A model generated the notes under the pieces. That model was not told the DNA's origin and made no database searches. It was given only the letters and a program-made list of their open reading frames with translations. The translations under genes were made by a program, and so were the position numbers. A stretch of 64,000 nucleotides of DNA from Oxyruncus cristatus (Eukaryota > Chordata > Aves > Passeriformes > Cotingidae): positions 445,776-509,775 of the forward strand of contig VXAY01002359.1 in the NCBI GenBank assembly GCA_013399855.1. The letters are read 5' to 3'. Of the stretch, positions 10,934-21,960 are shown in pieces. Numbering within the stretch: the first letter of the stretch is position 1; each line of letters starts with the position of its first letter.

Positions 10934-13900
10934 CTGAGGGATGAAACAAAAACAAGGATTACCATAGTCTGTAAATAGTTTTTTCCATAAAAGCATGAAG
11001 TCCACAGAGCACAGCCAAGCCACCTCATCAGTCTTGTCTAGCCTCCCTGGAGTTGGTGAGCCCAGGGAAGCGTATGTTTGGATAGGTGGCCGGCTCATGT
11101 TTCTGGAGACACACAGTTCTGTTGATGCTCTGTGGAGCCTGGGGATGGGCACTGCTGCCAGGAGCCTGCTCTTCCCCCAGTGCTGGCAGCTGCATTTGTT
11201 CCCTGCTAACTAACATATCTATCATACCCGTCACTGCAAGAAGTAGACAAGTTACTCAAAGTAAACGGGGCAACTCTGCTCTAGGAGAGTCAGCCCATAG
11301 TGCAGAGAAGCCACGACCACTATACTTGAACGCTCACTTCTGTTCAGAGCAGGCTGGAGCAACACCCTAAGGTCTCTGAAGCCCCTATCATGCCCTTTGC
11401 CCTGAATATCTGACTGTCCATCAGAAAGCTGGGTCCTTATTCACCAATTCACTATCAGTGAAGAGTTGTTTCCTCTGCACTCAGAGGAACTCTGACTATT
11501 GAAGACTCTTCTTTTTGTACCCATAAACCTGACGTGCTTATTTCTCTTAACTTTACAGCCAATATGTATTTTTTTACCCTGTTCGGAGTTGTAGTCCTAA
11601 TAAAATAGTCTAATAGTCAAGGCATAAAAATATACTTGCAGATCTTTTTTTTTAAAAATAGTTATTCAGTAGCTCCAGACTTCTTTTGTCACTATGACAT
11701 AACTGACACTCAAGTGCTAAGCCAAAAAGTACCTACAAATGCTGCTTACCTGTAGGATTGTGCCGGATGAAAAATACAAAGGGTCTGTCTACTATGAACC
11801 ATGGAGGAGATGACCTGGCTATTAAAATTGCAGCTTGCAGGAAAGATAAGACTGAGAGTGAGACAAATCAAGCATCACAACACATGATATACTCTATTAG
11901 TTTCCTAATATATATATGTGTATCTATATGCTTGCAAAGGTGCAGACAAATGCCTAAGACCTACCAACTCGGACATTTAAAGCCACATAGGTCACATGAT
12001 ATTCTTACAGGATGCATATTAAAAAGACAATATACAAGACCCACAGAAAGCTGGAAGTCTTGGGCTGTCACCCAAAGCATGTAGTAGCTTAGTCCTCTTT
12101 GCCACCTGGATAGCCAGAACGTTACATGAGTGGTCAAAGCTATTAGAAGACACTTCTCTAGAAGTAAGCCTGTTAGCATTTCTCACAGTGATCAACATGG
12201 GAAAACTGGGATTTTCCTAGGAACTTACATAAAACTCATCAACTGGTCTAAGTCAGATTATTACTGCAATGGTCTCTGAGTGGGCAGTCTTGGCTTAGTG
12301 CTATAGCCTTATAATGGAGTTTTCCCAAGTCTGACAGTTATCAGTGCAGTTGCTTACTTGTTGCTGCAGAAGCTTTGGTTCCATCTTCACTAACTTCAAT
12401 TTTTGTCTTTTGCAGAACATTAGATACATGAAGACCTTCTGTTCCTGAAAAAGCCAAGGAGAAAAGCACTTTCAGTAAAACTACTTGAAAGAGTCCTGAA
12501 GTGCCTTGTAGCTAACAGCTATGCCAGCATGGCTCAGAATAATAAAAGCTGCTGAAATCCTGAAGCTGCAGTGAGGAATACTATTGGTAACATCTTTGAA
12601 TACAGTCACTGAGTAACTGGAAAACAGGAAACAACCTATCTTACTCCCCTCCTTCCCCATTTACTAGGTTTTCTGATTTGATGGTTTAAGAAGTGTTCAC
12701 TTCCATTTTTAGTCTTAATTAAAAAAAAAAACAACAAAAACTGAAAAAATATACTTGCTGAATTTAAGACACTTATCTCAACGTCAGGGAGGGGGAAAAA
12801 AAGCACTTAGCAACACACCTTGCTTGCTTTCAATCAAATGCAGGAATCTGTTTTCAAATTAAGCCAGCACAAGGCAGGCTTTTTTTGTTAGATCATTCTG
12901 GAGAAGCTAATCAGGAGTTTAATAAAAGCAGAGAAGAGAAATAAGATGACATTTTACAGCCATGAGTTCAGAAGTGTCTATACTCCGTTTTCAGATACTA
13001 ATATTCACAGCTCTGGGCTGATCCAGCCCCTTGAAGTGTCAAAGTAATCCTTGAGCTTTCCTACAGAGCTCAAGAAAAAGTCATTAAACACATACTTCAG
13101 GGAAAGTTACATATTGTAGTTGCAGTATCTGCGACAGTTGAAGGTATGGTATTGTTATAAGTCCTGTCATAGATTTTAGACAATGCTTGAGATGCTCAGG
13201 CTGTATTATCAAATCTTAAACTGACCATCATGATTTACTGCTGTAATGCAAGACAAGGGGAAGAAAAGAGCTACTGCGAGGTTCAACAGAAGCAAACAGT
13301 CATGCCTGGCTGGTTACAATGAACACCCAGCTCCAGTGTCATAGTAACGCAGCCAAAATAAAGCAGACAAAACTGCACTGGTAAAGCAGCACTTTATTCA
13401 GTGCTAGGCACTAGGAAGGACCACCACGAAAAACAAACAAAAAACCCCCTTACTTGTTATTTTTGCAAAGTTTGCCTTCGACTGGTCAAACATATCTGTA
13501 ATACCAAGTGCTTGCAAAGGGTCCTTTAGGTCTGTTTCTGCTTCTGCTGTAAATCTAGTAGGAACAAAAAAAGATAAAGAATGAACAAAAAAAAAACCCT
13601 AATGCTTCGGGAAAGTCACCCTGTATCAGATGAGATATACGTAAACCACCCCCAAAACACTCTCTGAAGGAGAAGTAGATTACATCAGTACTTACTTTGG
13701 TAAAATAACCTGCACTCTTTTTGCTACCATGGTTGTCATCCAGCTTCCTATTGTTTTTGTGCTGATGTGGGGAATGATAGCAGAGAGCGGTGTTGTGCTT
13801 TCAGTAGGCAATGCAATCAACATGCTTATCATTTCCCCATGGTATGGCAGCTCAATGATGTTATACCACAGCTCATTTGGAGTACTTGTAGTACCTACAG

Positions 13901-16900
13901 AAACAAAAAAAGCGAACCTAGTGAGCCATAATCTACAGCCTTAAGTGTCCTTCTTTCCTTTGGAGACCTACAGCTGTAAGAGTCTGTTAGGAAAGCTTTG
14001 CCCACATCTTAAAACTGACTCTAGAGTCACAGGCTTCCTGCTAGGCAACCCTTCCAAAGGCATGGGCTCTGGAGAGATGCTAGCTTGACATAAAGCACAG
14101 ACAGGATGATACCAAGGAGCAAATACTTATTTCATATACATCCTGTGTCCCAGACAAACCTCAGCAGCCCAGGGCAGCAAGCCAGCTACGCTAGAAGTGA
14201 CAGAATCTGCAAAGCAGCTGGATCTCTACTTCAGATCTCAACTGTACCAGAACCAACTGCACACTGAGAAACAAAAAGCAAGGAAAAGCATCTTTCCAAC
14301 CTGAAGAGATCTTGCAGACAAGCTTTTTCCTCCAAGAGTTATTGGAAGAGCTCCTAGCTCCTGTCTGAAGTAGTCTGTGGCATTTACTTAATTTTCTTGC
14401 TGAATAAGGATCTGATTAGGAAGCAGCCTTAAGCCTTTCAAGATAGTGGAAAGCAGCCACTTCCAGGCAGTGCATGATGCCAATTAGATGAGAAGGAGTG
14501 AGATAGCAACATCTCCAAGTTTCAGCAAGTGTCAGGAAGACTGTCTTTGAGCAACCCTCTCCTCTTCCAAGTTCCCTTTGGTTACTGAGGGATTTCTGGC
14601 ATGTGGCTGGGAAGCAAGTGCTTTTTATAGTAGTTTCAAGTGAAAACTTGTCAGTTTAACTACAGACAGGATTTCAGGCAAAGTTTTTGGATAGCAGCAA
14701 GATCTTAATATCTTTCCCCTTTCTTCATCTAAACCTGCACTTATCAGCCCAAGATGAAAAAAATCAACAGCTTCATTACTAATTTAGTCTTATTGCCAGG
14801 GCCATGCAACCTGCCTTGACCGAGCTCACATTGCTACAAAACTGGCAGTATCACACTTATTTTGCAGGAATCGTGTCAGGTTTGGCAGTTTCATTATTTC
14901 CTTTTATTATGGCAGTGGTTCTCAAACTGGAGCCTACAGACCAAAACACTGGCTGAGTAATTCAGCTACAGGACAGTAACACAAGGTAAACTGTCCAAAA
15001 GGTAAGTGCTGCTTTCCTGATCTACTACACACTGCTGTCATTACTGAGGCATCCCAAAGTGAGGGGAGCTCAGCTTCAGTCAGCTCACAGCACTGAAGAT
15101 GTTCAAGAAATTTAAACTTTTAAAGACCCCTTTGCAAGCATAGATGAAACAGAAGCCCTGTGTTAGGAAATCCAGAGATTCACAAACTAAAGTGAGTCCT
15201 AACTCAGCAGTATTTCTTTTGTTCTTTTCTAGCCTTAATAGCTTTTCTAGCTTAAACATAGGCCAACATAATGGATACTTTAACCAGCATCAGAAGTCAA
15301 AATAATAGTCTTGCTAAACCCCATCTTAAGTTATGAACTTCTTTGAAACTACACAGATTAGTACATCCTGCAGTAGGCTTCCCCACCTCCTCCAACTCAC
15401 ACTGTCAGCAGTCGCCTAAAGTACTACATTACATCTGCTCTAATATATAGGTTTGGGATAGAAAGTCATAGCTGTTTAACAAAAACTACTAATTTTAGAT
15501 GAGCACTACTGATAGTAAAACTAGGCATTTAAAAGCACAATGAGTCTTGTTTTTTGGATTTATAGCAAGTTGTACTCTCAGGCTTATTCCTCAGATTCTA
15601 TTTAGCACACAAGGAAGCAAGTTCCAAGCAGCACTTCTTGGAACGATGCAATAGAAGTTTTTATCAGAGTATCAATCTTTGACCACTAAAATCCCCACAG
15701 GGCTGCAACACTGGAGCTCTGAAGTACATTGTCAGTCACATCAAGCTGCTTGTGTCAGCTCTGGGAGTCTCTGACAGAAGTCTGGCTGAACCTGCTGAAC
15801 TTCTTTTCACTTGTGACTCAATCTGAAGAGCTGTTTCACACCTTGAGAGACACAGCCAACATACTAACCCTGTGCTCTTCTGGCTCTCACAGGACTGGGG
15901 ACTGTGCAAGTTCCATTTCTTTATATGCAGTAAAATATAAATTGATTCTACTCCAATACTTCTTTCGTAAGAAAACCTCTTTCATAAACCACTACGTTCT
16001 GTCTCTGTTGGCAGCTTTTCCTAAAGGAATTCATACACTTTTTTTTTCCTTACAGCAAAGCTTAAGTAACACGCAAATTTCCCAATTTGGGTACTTCAGA
16101 TTTTCCATTTTAAGGTAAGAGGATAAGGCAAGTACTTTGACAGAATATTCAACCTTAAGCAACTGTTAAGTACCTTGCACAGCAAGCTCACCCGTGCCCC
16201 AGCAGCAGAGACACTTCTGTAACACCAGCTGCCTATATCAGCTGCAAGAGCAACACCATTAAACACCACATGCACAGCAAACTCTTGTTTCAGTTTGAAA
16301 GAGCTAAGCTTACAACCATTGTCGGTGGTACTGGGAGTCACTGAGCTTACCACAGCGGAAGATAGACAACTGGGACAGCATAGGAACTTGGTAGGTCTTC
16401 CCATCAGCTCCATAAAATGGACGTTTCTTTGTGTTTTCAGGTCGAAATCGTGATTTCCATAAGCCCTTGAAATACACAGCATTTACGAGAACCAGTCTGG
16501 TCAAACTGCCTTCAATATCATCTGGAGCTACAACCTGATCAATCATACCTACAAGAAATAAAGGAAGTATTAAGTATTTGCTGTCATAACACTGCCAACT
16601 GCTCATGAGGAACGTGAAGCACACATTAGTTTAGCCCTCTTGATCTGTGAGCATGCCAGCTCCTCACAGGGCAACACATTTAAGATTCATAAAGCCAATG
16701 GTACTCTTGGTCAAAAAGCAAGCATTTGGAATAACTAGAATTCAAACACATCTTGCTAATTGATAGTCTGATGCTGTAACAACTAAGAAGGCCTTGAACA
16801 GATCTAAGACTTACAGTGGTAATAGTTTCAGCTGAAACACCTCCCCATTCACACGCTGCTTGCAACATCGCTATGCAAAACTGGTGATGTGGTTGAGAAA

Positions 16901-19900
16901 GAATCTGACAGCCTCGTTTCACACATACCACATCCAACATCATTAACACACTCCTCACATCCAGGAGGCACTGGTTTTAACTCCAAGAGGTACCAAACCA
17001 GGTAGTTCACCTAGATTGGGAAATGTTGCAAAGCGTGATCTCTGGCTTTAGCAAATGTAATCTTGACAACTAGATGCCAAGAGGCTCGAACCATGAGGAG
17101 TTCTGTCAAGGCAGGGTCAATTAAGAATCCTCCACTAAATCTGAGTCATAAGAACAGGGTCATATCTTACAAGAATTTAGGGCAGTCAGAGCAAAAGCTG
17201 AACTGACCTACAGCATTCCATAAGCCTGATTTACTGAGTAAAATGTCTGAGAGTATCTTGTATGTTTGAGAAAGCACAGCTCCACGAGAAAGCATGCTCC
17301 AAACTCTGCTTGGATTTCTCAGTAGTTGTATGAATGTGAAGAACAGCAGAACCTCCCCAGATGCCATGGGCAGATGGACACAGGCACAGACACTGCACAC
17401 ATCCCCTCCAGGCCACCAGATAGGCTCATCTGCTGGGACAGTGAGACTGCTGATTCCTGTCCCACCATCTCTAAAACGCCACACTAATGCCAGCTAAAAG
17501 ACAGTTTTAGCTGCAGGGCAGAACCTTCTCCACCTCCCCACCTTTCTCCAGTATTTCCATTTGAATCTGAGGCCTCAGACACCACCCTGCCACACACAGA
17601 GGCACTCACCAATACTCACCCCTTGTTTCATTTTTCACCCACTGGTTGATGGAATCACATGCTGCATTTGGGTCCTCGAAGTCCACACTCTTGACACTGC
17701 ACTGAAACACCTCTTTGTTCCTTGTAACAAAAGGCACTTCCATTTTAAAGCCACTCTTTGCAAACACTGCATTAGCAATTGTTACAATGTCTTTATTCTT
17801 TTTTGAGACTATGAGCCTGTTTATCTTCTTTAAGGCTTTACCAACTCCTAGTTGGAAAGAACAGCAAGTTTAATTTAGAATAAGATTGATGAACAGTTAC
17901 TTTATATGCAAACTATTAACGACCTGAAAGGTCAGACATAAGTGCTGGACTAGAAAAAGGAGATCAAAGCAGGCATTCTCAGAGGACTCGCAAAACAACC
18001 ATTTCTGATATCTCATCTGAAGATTGCTACTGTTTCCCACCAAAAACATGACCTCTGCTGTGATTCCTGCTGCCCCTCGAGGTGTCCGCTCAGAATGCAA
18101 CAGACAGTGCCGGGGATAACACCGAGGTTCAAGTCTTGATGTGGAGCTACTAACCATGCTCTTCCACAGAACAGACTGTTCCAAAATATATTTCATATCA
18201 TATAAGCCCAGGTCGCTTGGCAGTTCTGTGACAGCGACAAAGAAAGTTGAGGGGTCAGGCTGCTCAGTCAGAGCTCTGTAGTATTTGCGTAACAAGTAGT
18301 TTTGAACCTCAGAGTGTAAAGCAAAAATTGGTTTTGACATCTTTCCTTTTCATTTATTGTAGAATAAAATAAGCTGCCAAGATTTCTTTAATAAACTTCG
18401 AGTCAAGTCTTGGTTTCCTTCAAAACTAGGTCCCAGCCTACATCAGCTACAAGCAGGAATCAATCCCTTAACGCATGAGCTTGTCTCTAAAAAAAGGAAA
18501 AAGGGAGGAAAGTAGTAGGTTCTGGTGTTACAGTCAAGATCCTCAGGACCTGAAAGCAGATTGTACCAAGTGCTTGCTAGCTCCTTCACTGTGTATGAGA
18601 GAAGGCACGTGGCACCACAGAAGAACTGCTGTGTTCACCACACCCAGTTCTCCACACTATGAAGGAGTGCCTGTCTACACAGGGAAGCTACTGCCAGGCA
18701 AGCAACTCCGTGTTCAACCATTATATTGAACACAGTCCTTGGGTGGCTGTTTTTCAGAGTTATTAATGGGTTCCCTCTGTTTCCCAATACAACTTAGGCA
18801 GAAACATTTCCAGACTACTTCCTCACGTAGACAAATTTGAGATAAGAGATATGAAGTGAATAAATTAGTTCAGAGTTATTCTCTTAGCCGCATACAAGAA
18901 AAAGCCTCAGATGGCTTTGCTGTTTCATGTATCATGAATGCTTCAACAGTACCATTTGTATGAATTTCTAAATGTTCACTCTCCAATACTATGGAGAAAT
19001 TCTTTTGGAGAACATACCATAACAGAGGTTCTCAAACTGTATTCTGTGGACCACTGGTGGTCCACGGATCACTTGCTGGTGGTCCGGGGAGAGCTGTCTG
19101 GTCTCATGATGCTGGCTCTCCTCTTTGCTTCCAGCTGCTAAATTGCATTAAAAAACAGCTAAAGACAAATTAAATTCTTTTCAACTATTACCTTTCCAAA
19201 GAAGCAGTTGCTGCAGTTGCCAAAGAACTGCAAGGCAATCATGAACAAGAGCAGAGGAAATCTGTGCAATGAGATAGGTATCTCCACATCCCATAACAAG
19301 TCTCTAACGAGGTACTGGCTACCTTCTAAGGTGTTTGAGAACCTCTGTATCTCACAGTATGAGGACTGCAGGCCAAATAAAACAAGTTGATATAATGCTT
19401 CAAAATTTTTCAAAGTACTTATATTTTGAGCATTCAAATGTTCCTAAAGTTGATCATCCAATGAAGAGATTTCAATCTACATCATTTAGATCTTAAGCTG
19501 TCAAATAATTTCGCTGTACTTTAAACCCAGGACCAAAACAGCAAAGCAAATGAAGACAGAAGGATATGTCATATGACAATACTGCTCAAGATTTAAATGT
19601 GCACTTACCTCTTAGAGGGTTTCCTATTCTTGGAAGTAAGGGAGAATGCTGACACTAAGACGTTAAGTCTTGCTGGCAAACACTCACAAAAACAGCGTGC
19701 AAATTCAAGCAGTAAGAACCTGCAGCCTACACAATCTCAAGGGGCAGATATGTCCAGAGGAACATAAACACAGATGCATGCAGGGTCAGGCACAGAGGCA
19801 AGCAGAAATGGCTGAATAGGGCACTACAAGGTACTGGGATCCTGACAGCAGAAACACATGGACAAAGCTGAAGAGCAAAGTGCAAGTATCAATAGTATGG

Positions 19901-20566
19901 TTAGTTTGCATTGCTTTCAGTATGGTGCCAATAAATATTCCCTTGCCCTGTTACCTAAGCAGTGGCACATTAAGGGTTGTTCAGTACAGCCTGAAATGGG
20001 GTACTGCAGCCTTCCTGCATGGTGCTGGCACTGGACCACCTCCCACACTGCTCTGGAAAAACAATTTTACAAGGACAAAGGCAGTTCTAGCTAGGGCCCT
20101 GAAGTCATTAACCAAGCTGCTTACAAGCCAGTTGGAGTATATGTACATGTCCTTACTCAAATTGCCAATTAGCCTCAAGTGTGTCCATTTTGTGCTTTGG
20201 TAAACACAGTTAATTGGTGCATGATGCAATCTACCACACTCAGAAAGCCATCTCATACAGCATGAAGAGTCTGACAAAACACACCCAAAACCACCTTAGG
20301 AACCACTGACCATTGACACTGTATCTCATCATAGTTGTCAGTTGCTTCTTTGTCTTGCCATCAGCTCCCAGCTGCAACACCCCCAGGACTGATGCAATCC
20401 CATGAGGAGAAACAACAACATTGTCCTGAGGCTTAGCTTTCACTATTTGATTGAAGACCTGGATTCCAACATCAGAGCTAAGCTCCTCCAGAGGATAAAA
20501 ACTGAACTGGGAACATACAGACATTAAAGTCCCAAGAACAAAGAGGAGGGAGAAGTGCCAGTTCAT
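10896..20566 (-). CDS. SERPINE2: SERPINE2: glia-derived nexin / protease nexin-1, complete coding region (8 coding exons)
   Basis: The exons, in transcription order, are 20566-20311, 17847-17620, 16548-16351, 13894-13696, 13554-13454, 12444-12358, 11833-11750 and 10933-10896. They join in frame to 1,191 nt, or 396 residues (human about 397-398). SERPINE2 is a secreted serpin that traps thrombin, urokinase, tPA and plasmin, accelerated by heparin and cell-surface glycosaminoglycans; complexes are cleared through LRP1. Visible features are a signal peptide (about 1-20, hydrophobic LLFVLGTLM), the SPHGIASVL segment (53-61), a lysine-rich helix D heparin site (residues 89-104, KALKKINRLIVSKKNK), a KNETR glycosylation sequon (Asn158), the NAVYFKGLW serpin core (184-192), the hinge and reactive loop ending ILIAR-SS (P1 Arg363, P1' Ser364), and the C-terminal RPFVFFIRHNPTG and LFMGQINKP. 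The human NAS sequon is replaced by KSGF. Residue 328 is the single Arg of the alpha form. Confidence 0.98.
11750..11833 (-). CDS. SERPINE2: SERPINE2 exon 8 (reactive centre)
   Basis: This 84-nt exon has acceptor CTGCAAG and donor G|GTAAGC. It encodes the P6-P1 residues and scissile Arg-Ser bond (AILIAR-SSPPWF) and the serpin signature strand ending RHNPT. The loop sequence around the bond is identical to the human one I recall, which predicts conserved specificity for trypsin-like proteases. Confidence 0.96.
12358..12444 (-). CDS. SERPINE2: SERPINE2 exon 7 (hinge region)
   Basis: This 87-nt exon has acceptor TTTTTCAG and donor A|GTAAGC. It encodes TEGLHVSNVLQKTKIEVSED and then GTKASAAT, the conserved serpin hinge whose small residues allow loop insertion. 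The acceptor fixes codon 328 as AGA (Arg), the alpha-type junction. Confidence 0.96.
13454..13554 (-). CDS. SERPINE2: SERPINE2 exon 6
   Basis: This 101-nt exon encodes FTAEAETDLKDPLQALGITD and then MFDQSKANFAKIT. Two candidate acceptors lie close together: TACTAG (exon from 13554) and TTTACAG (exon from 13546). Only the first preserves the frame and the conserved PKFTA residues. The upstream intron is only 141 bp. Confidence 0.94.
13696..13894 (-). CDS. SERPINE2: SERPINE2 exon 5
   Basis: This 199-nt exon has acceptor TCTGTAG and donor AA|GTAAG. It encodes TTSTPNELWYNIIELPYHGE through to KRVQVILP. It corresponds to the human segment containing FIELPYHGESISMLIALPTE, with few substitutions. Confidence 0.96.
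13895..16350 (-). other. SERPINE2: SERPINE2 intron 4
   Basis: This 2,456-bp intron lies between exons 4 and 5. It contains a hAT-type terminal sequence near 14913 and a 129-codon plus-strand open frame (15729-16118) with no recognisable motif, probably chance. Confidence 0.85.
14913..14960 (+). mobile_element. Fragment of a hAT-type DNA transposon end
   Basis: CAGTGGTTCTCAAACTGG followed by CCTACAGACC resembles the end of Charlie-like hAT elements and resembles the left end of the element at 19023. No matching right end was found, so this is a truncated or decayed copy. Confidence 0.5.
16351..16548 (-). CDS. SERPINE2: SERPINE2 exon 4
   Basis: This 198-nt exon has acceptor TCTTGTAG and donor G|GTAAG. 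It encodes MIDQVVAPDD and then TRLVLVNAVYFKGLWKSRF, the conserved serpin shutter/strand region, ending at QLSIFRC. Confidence 0.96.
16549..17619 (-). other. SERPINE2: SERPINE2 intron 3
   Basis: This 1,071-bp intron lies between exons 3 and 4. I see nothing recognisable in it beyond the splice signals. Confidence 0.85.
17620..17847 (-). CDS. SERPINE2: SERPINE2 exon 3 (heparin-binding helix D)
   Basis: This 228-nt exon has acceptor CAACTAG and donor G|GTGAGT. It encodes the basic helix VGKALKKINRLIVSKKNKD, then DIVTIANAVFAK and VPFVTRNKEVFQC, ending KNETR. The lysines match those forming the heparin site in mammalian nexin-1. The human KNAS sequon just after FVK is KSGF here. Confidence 0.96.
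17897..18340 (-). other. Intronic open frame of 147 codons, unassigned
   Basis: This frame begins MSKPIFALHSEV with a reasonable start context and includes LRKYYRALTEQPDPSTFFVA and TELPSDLGLYDMKYI. It lies on the same strand as SERPINE2, inside intron 2. Its first 60 residues have a protein-like composition, but I do not recognise the family. It could be chance, a retrocopy fragment or a transposon relic. No splice evidence links it to SERPINE2. Confidence 0.2.
19023..19347. mobile_element. Non-autonomous hAT (Charlie-like) DNA transposon
   Basis: Perfect 15-bp terminal inverted repeats, CAGAGGTTCTCAAAC (19023-19037) and GTTTGAGAACCTCTG (19333-19347), bound a 325-bp element. The CAGNGGTTCTCAA end and the nearby TGTGGACCACTGGTGGTCC text are typical of vertebrate hAT-Charlie repeats. 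A 10-bp internal direct repeat (CTGGTGGTCC) occurs at 19054 and 19076. There is no transposase frame. The flanking 8-mers (taccataa and tatctcac) match poorly, so any target-site duplication has decayed. Confidence 0.75.
20311..20566 (-). CDS. SERPINE2: SERPINE2 exon 2, coding part (N-terminus, signal peptide)
   Basis: The ATG at 20566 starts MNWHFSLLFVLGTLMSVCSQ, which aligns with the human MNWHLPLF start and supplies the signal peptide. The exon continues through SPHGIASVLGVLQLGADG to RYSVN and ends at a GTCAGT donor, weaker than the others in the gene. A frame continuing upstream of the ATG crosses the intron acceptor and is not coding. Confidence 0.96.
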
Positions 20567-20586
20567 GATTCCTGGTTGGGAGATAC
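20567..20586 (-). other. SERPINE2: SERPINE2 exon 2, 5'UTR part
   Basis: Twenty untranslated bases lie between the acceptor (TTTTCTTACAG, ending at 20587) and the start codon. The strong polypyrimidine tract shows that an upstream non-coding exon must exist. Confidence 0.85.
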
Positions 20587-21599
20587 CTGTAAGAAAACAA
20601 GAGGGGAAAGTTACATCAGTTTTCACAAGTACAGCATTTTTATTTTTGACGTAAATTCTTATTTACCCAAAGAGCAGGCAAGACTTGCACATGTGCCACA
20701 CACCATTCACAGAGCTCTGGCAACGGGGCTCACACCTGCATTTTACTTACCACTACCAGTATTTTAGGCCTAGGGGTTTCCAGATGCAGAGATAATAATG
20801 AAGTGGCCAGATATAAGTGCCTATGTAACAAGACAAAAGCCACCAAGTTGGGAGACTACCTCCCACCACACACAAGTTGTTAGTTTTGGAATTCAATTAA
20901 ACGAGCCCTGGCATTCTATTCAGACTGCCCTTTAGGGGAAATTAGTGCTAAGAAGTGACGTGGTACAGTCCTCGCCCACTAAGATGTGATGCACAGTACA
21001 CTTTATAGACCATTTTCCAGGGAACAGAAGCATGTGTACATATGCAAACAGACCTTCTGTCGTGGGAATTTACACCTGCCTAGAACAATAAGAGTTAGCT
21101 GCATAATTGGCGTTCTCCATAATGGGAATGTAGAGGAAAACTTTCAGATTTTAAAACGCAAAGTTTAGTTTGTATTTCAACTTGTACTTTGCCATTTAAG
21201 GACATACAGGAGATAATAAGTACAGAGTGAAGGTAACATTCAAAATGCGCCTGTCATCATCTGCAGGTCTAACACCTGACAGAATTCAGTATCAGTACAC
21301 CTGTGATCTCCCAGAAACTGAAGCATAAGCAGCAGCAACAGTTTGTTCAAGACCTCTCAGCAACTGATTATAGAGAACCAAGCTCAAATTTGCATAGTGT
21401 AACTACTACGCTGCATTTCCTACTCAAGAAACTGCAGTCACCCTGTTTTTTTGTTAGAGCAGACAGGTACTTAGAGAAACAGTCATGCAATAATGTTCAG
21501 TTTCACTGAATTATGTTCCCTGCTCACAACATTTTTAAGACATTTCAGTTGCACAGTTAACAGCCCTGACTTCTATTTTCAGACCAGCAGCGTGCCTGT

Positions 21600-21960
21600 T
21601 CCCTCCCTAAGCTGACTTTGGCACTCCCAGAACGCGCTGAGGTGTTAGTCTGCCCGACTCGCTGCGGAGGAATCAGCTGGTTCCCTAGTTCATCAAAGGC
21701 TCATCAGGCTGCAGAAGGCACACAACTGAATCAAGTACCATTCACACAACACGGGCAAACCCCCAAAAGGGGTCTCTACCCCCTTGAGCCTTTGCACAGC
21801 ATGGCACACTGGCTCTCCTGGCTGCAGCATCCCGGGTGCCGCGGCCGGCAGAGCCGCAGAGCTTTGGGATGAGGTGTCACTCACAGCCTCCTCCCACACA
21901 ATCCAAGGGCGTGCGGCTCCCAGGAGCGCTGCCATCGCCAGCCTACCTACGCTGCAAGTT
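21600..21960 (-). promoter_or_regulatory. Small CpG-containing patch, possible alternative SERPINE2 promoter/exon
   Basis: This patch lies about 1 kb upstream of exon 2. It is more GC-rich than its surroundings, with CpGs (for example CCGCGGCCGGCAG near 21839). On the minus strand a consensus donor (GGCT|GTGAGT) sits at 21885/21884. If used as an exon it would add a short upstream frame out of register with the SERPINE2 ATG. This is inference only. Confidence 0.25.

Larger units (their letters stand above)
10934..13453 (-). other. SERPINE2: SERPINE2 introns 8, 7 and 6
   Basis: This span contains intron 8 (10934-11749), intron 7 (11834-12357) and intron 6 (12445-13453), interrupted by exons 8 and 7. 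All are ordinary AT-rich intron sequence. A poly(A) tract lies at 12721-12731. No embedded gene or intact transposon was recognised. Confidence 0.85.
17848..20310 (-). other. SERPINE2: SERPINE2 intron 2
   Basis: This 2,463-bp intron lies between coding exons 2 and 3. It contains the hAT-type element at 19023-19347 and an unexplained 147-codon minus-strand open frame at 17897-18340. Confidence 0.85.

Noticed and set aside
13546..13554. Alternative exon 6 acceptor TTTACAG at 13547/13546
   Set aside because: Using it would remove eight bases, break the frame and delete the conserved FTA residues. The TACTAG acceptor restores PKFTA exactly.
20240..20626. Upstream in-frame start (MKTDV...) for the SERPINE2 exon 2 frame
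   Set aside because: It lies before a strong splice acceptor (TTTTCTTACAG), so it is intron. The conserved MNWH start at 20566 fits the family and the signal peptide.
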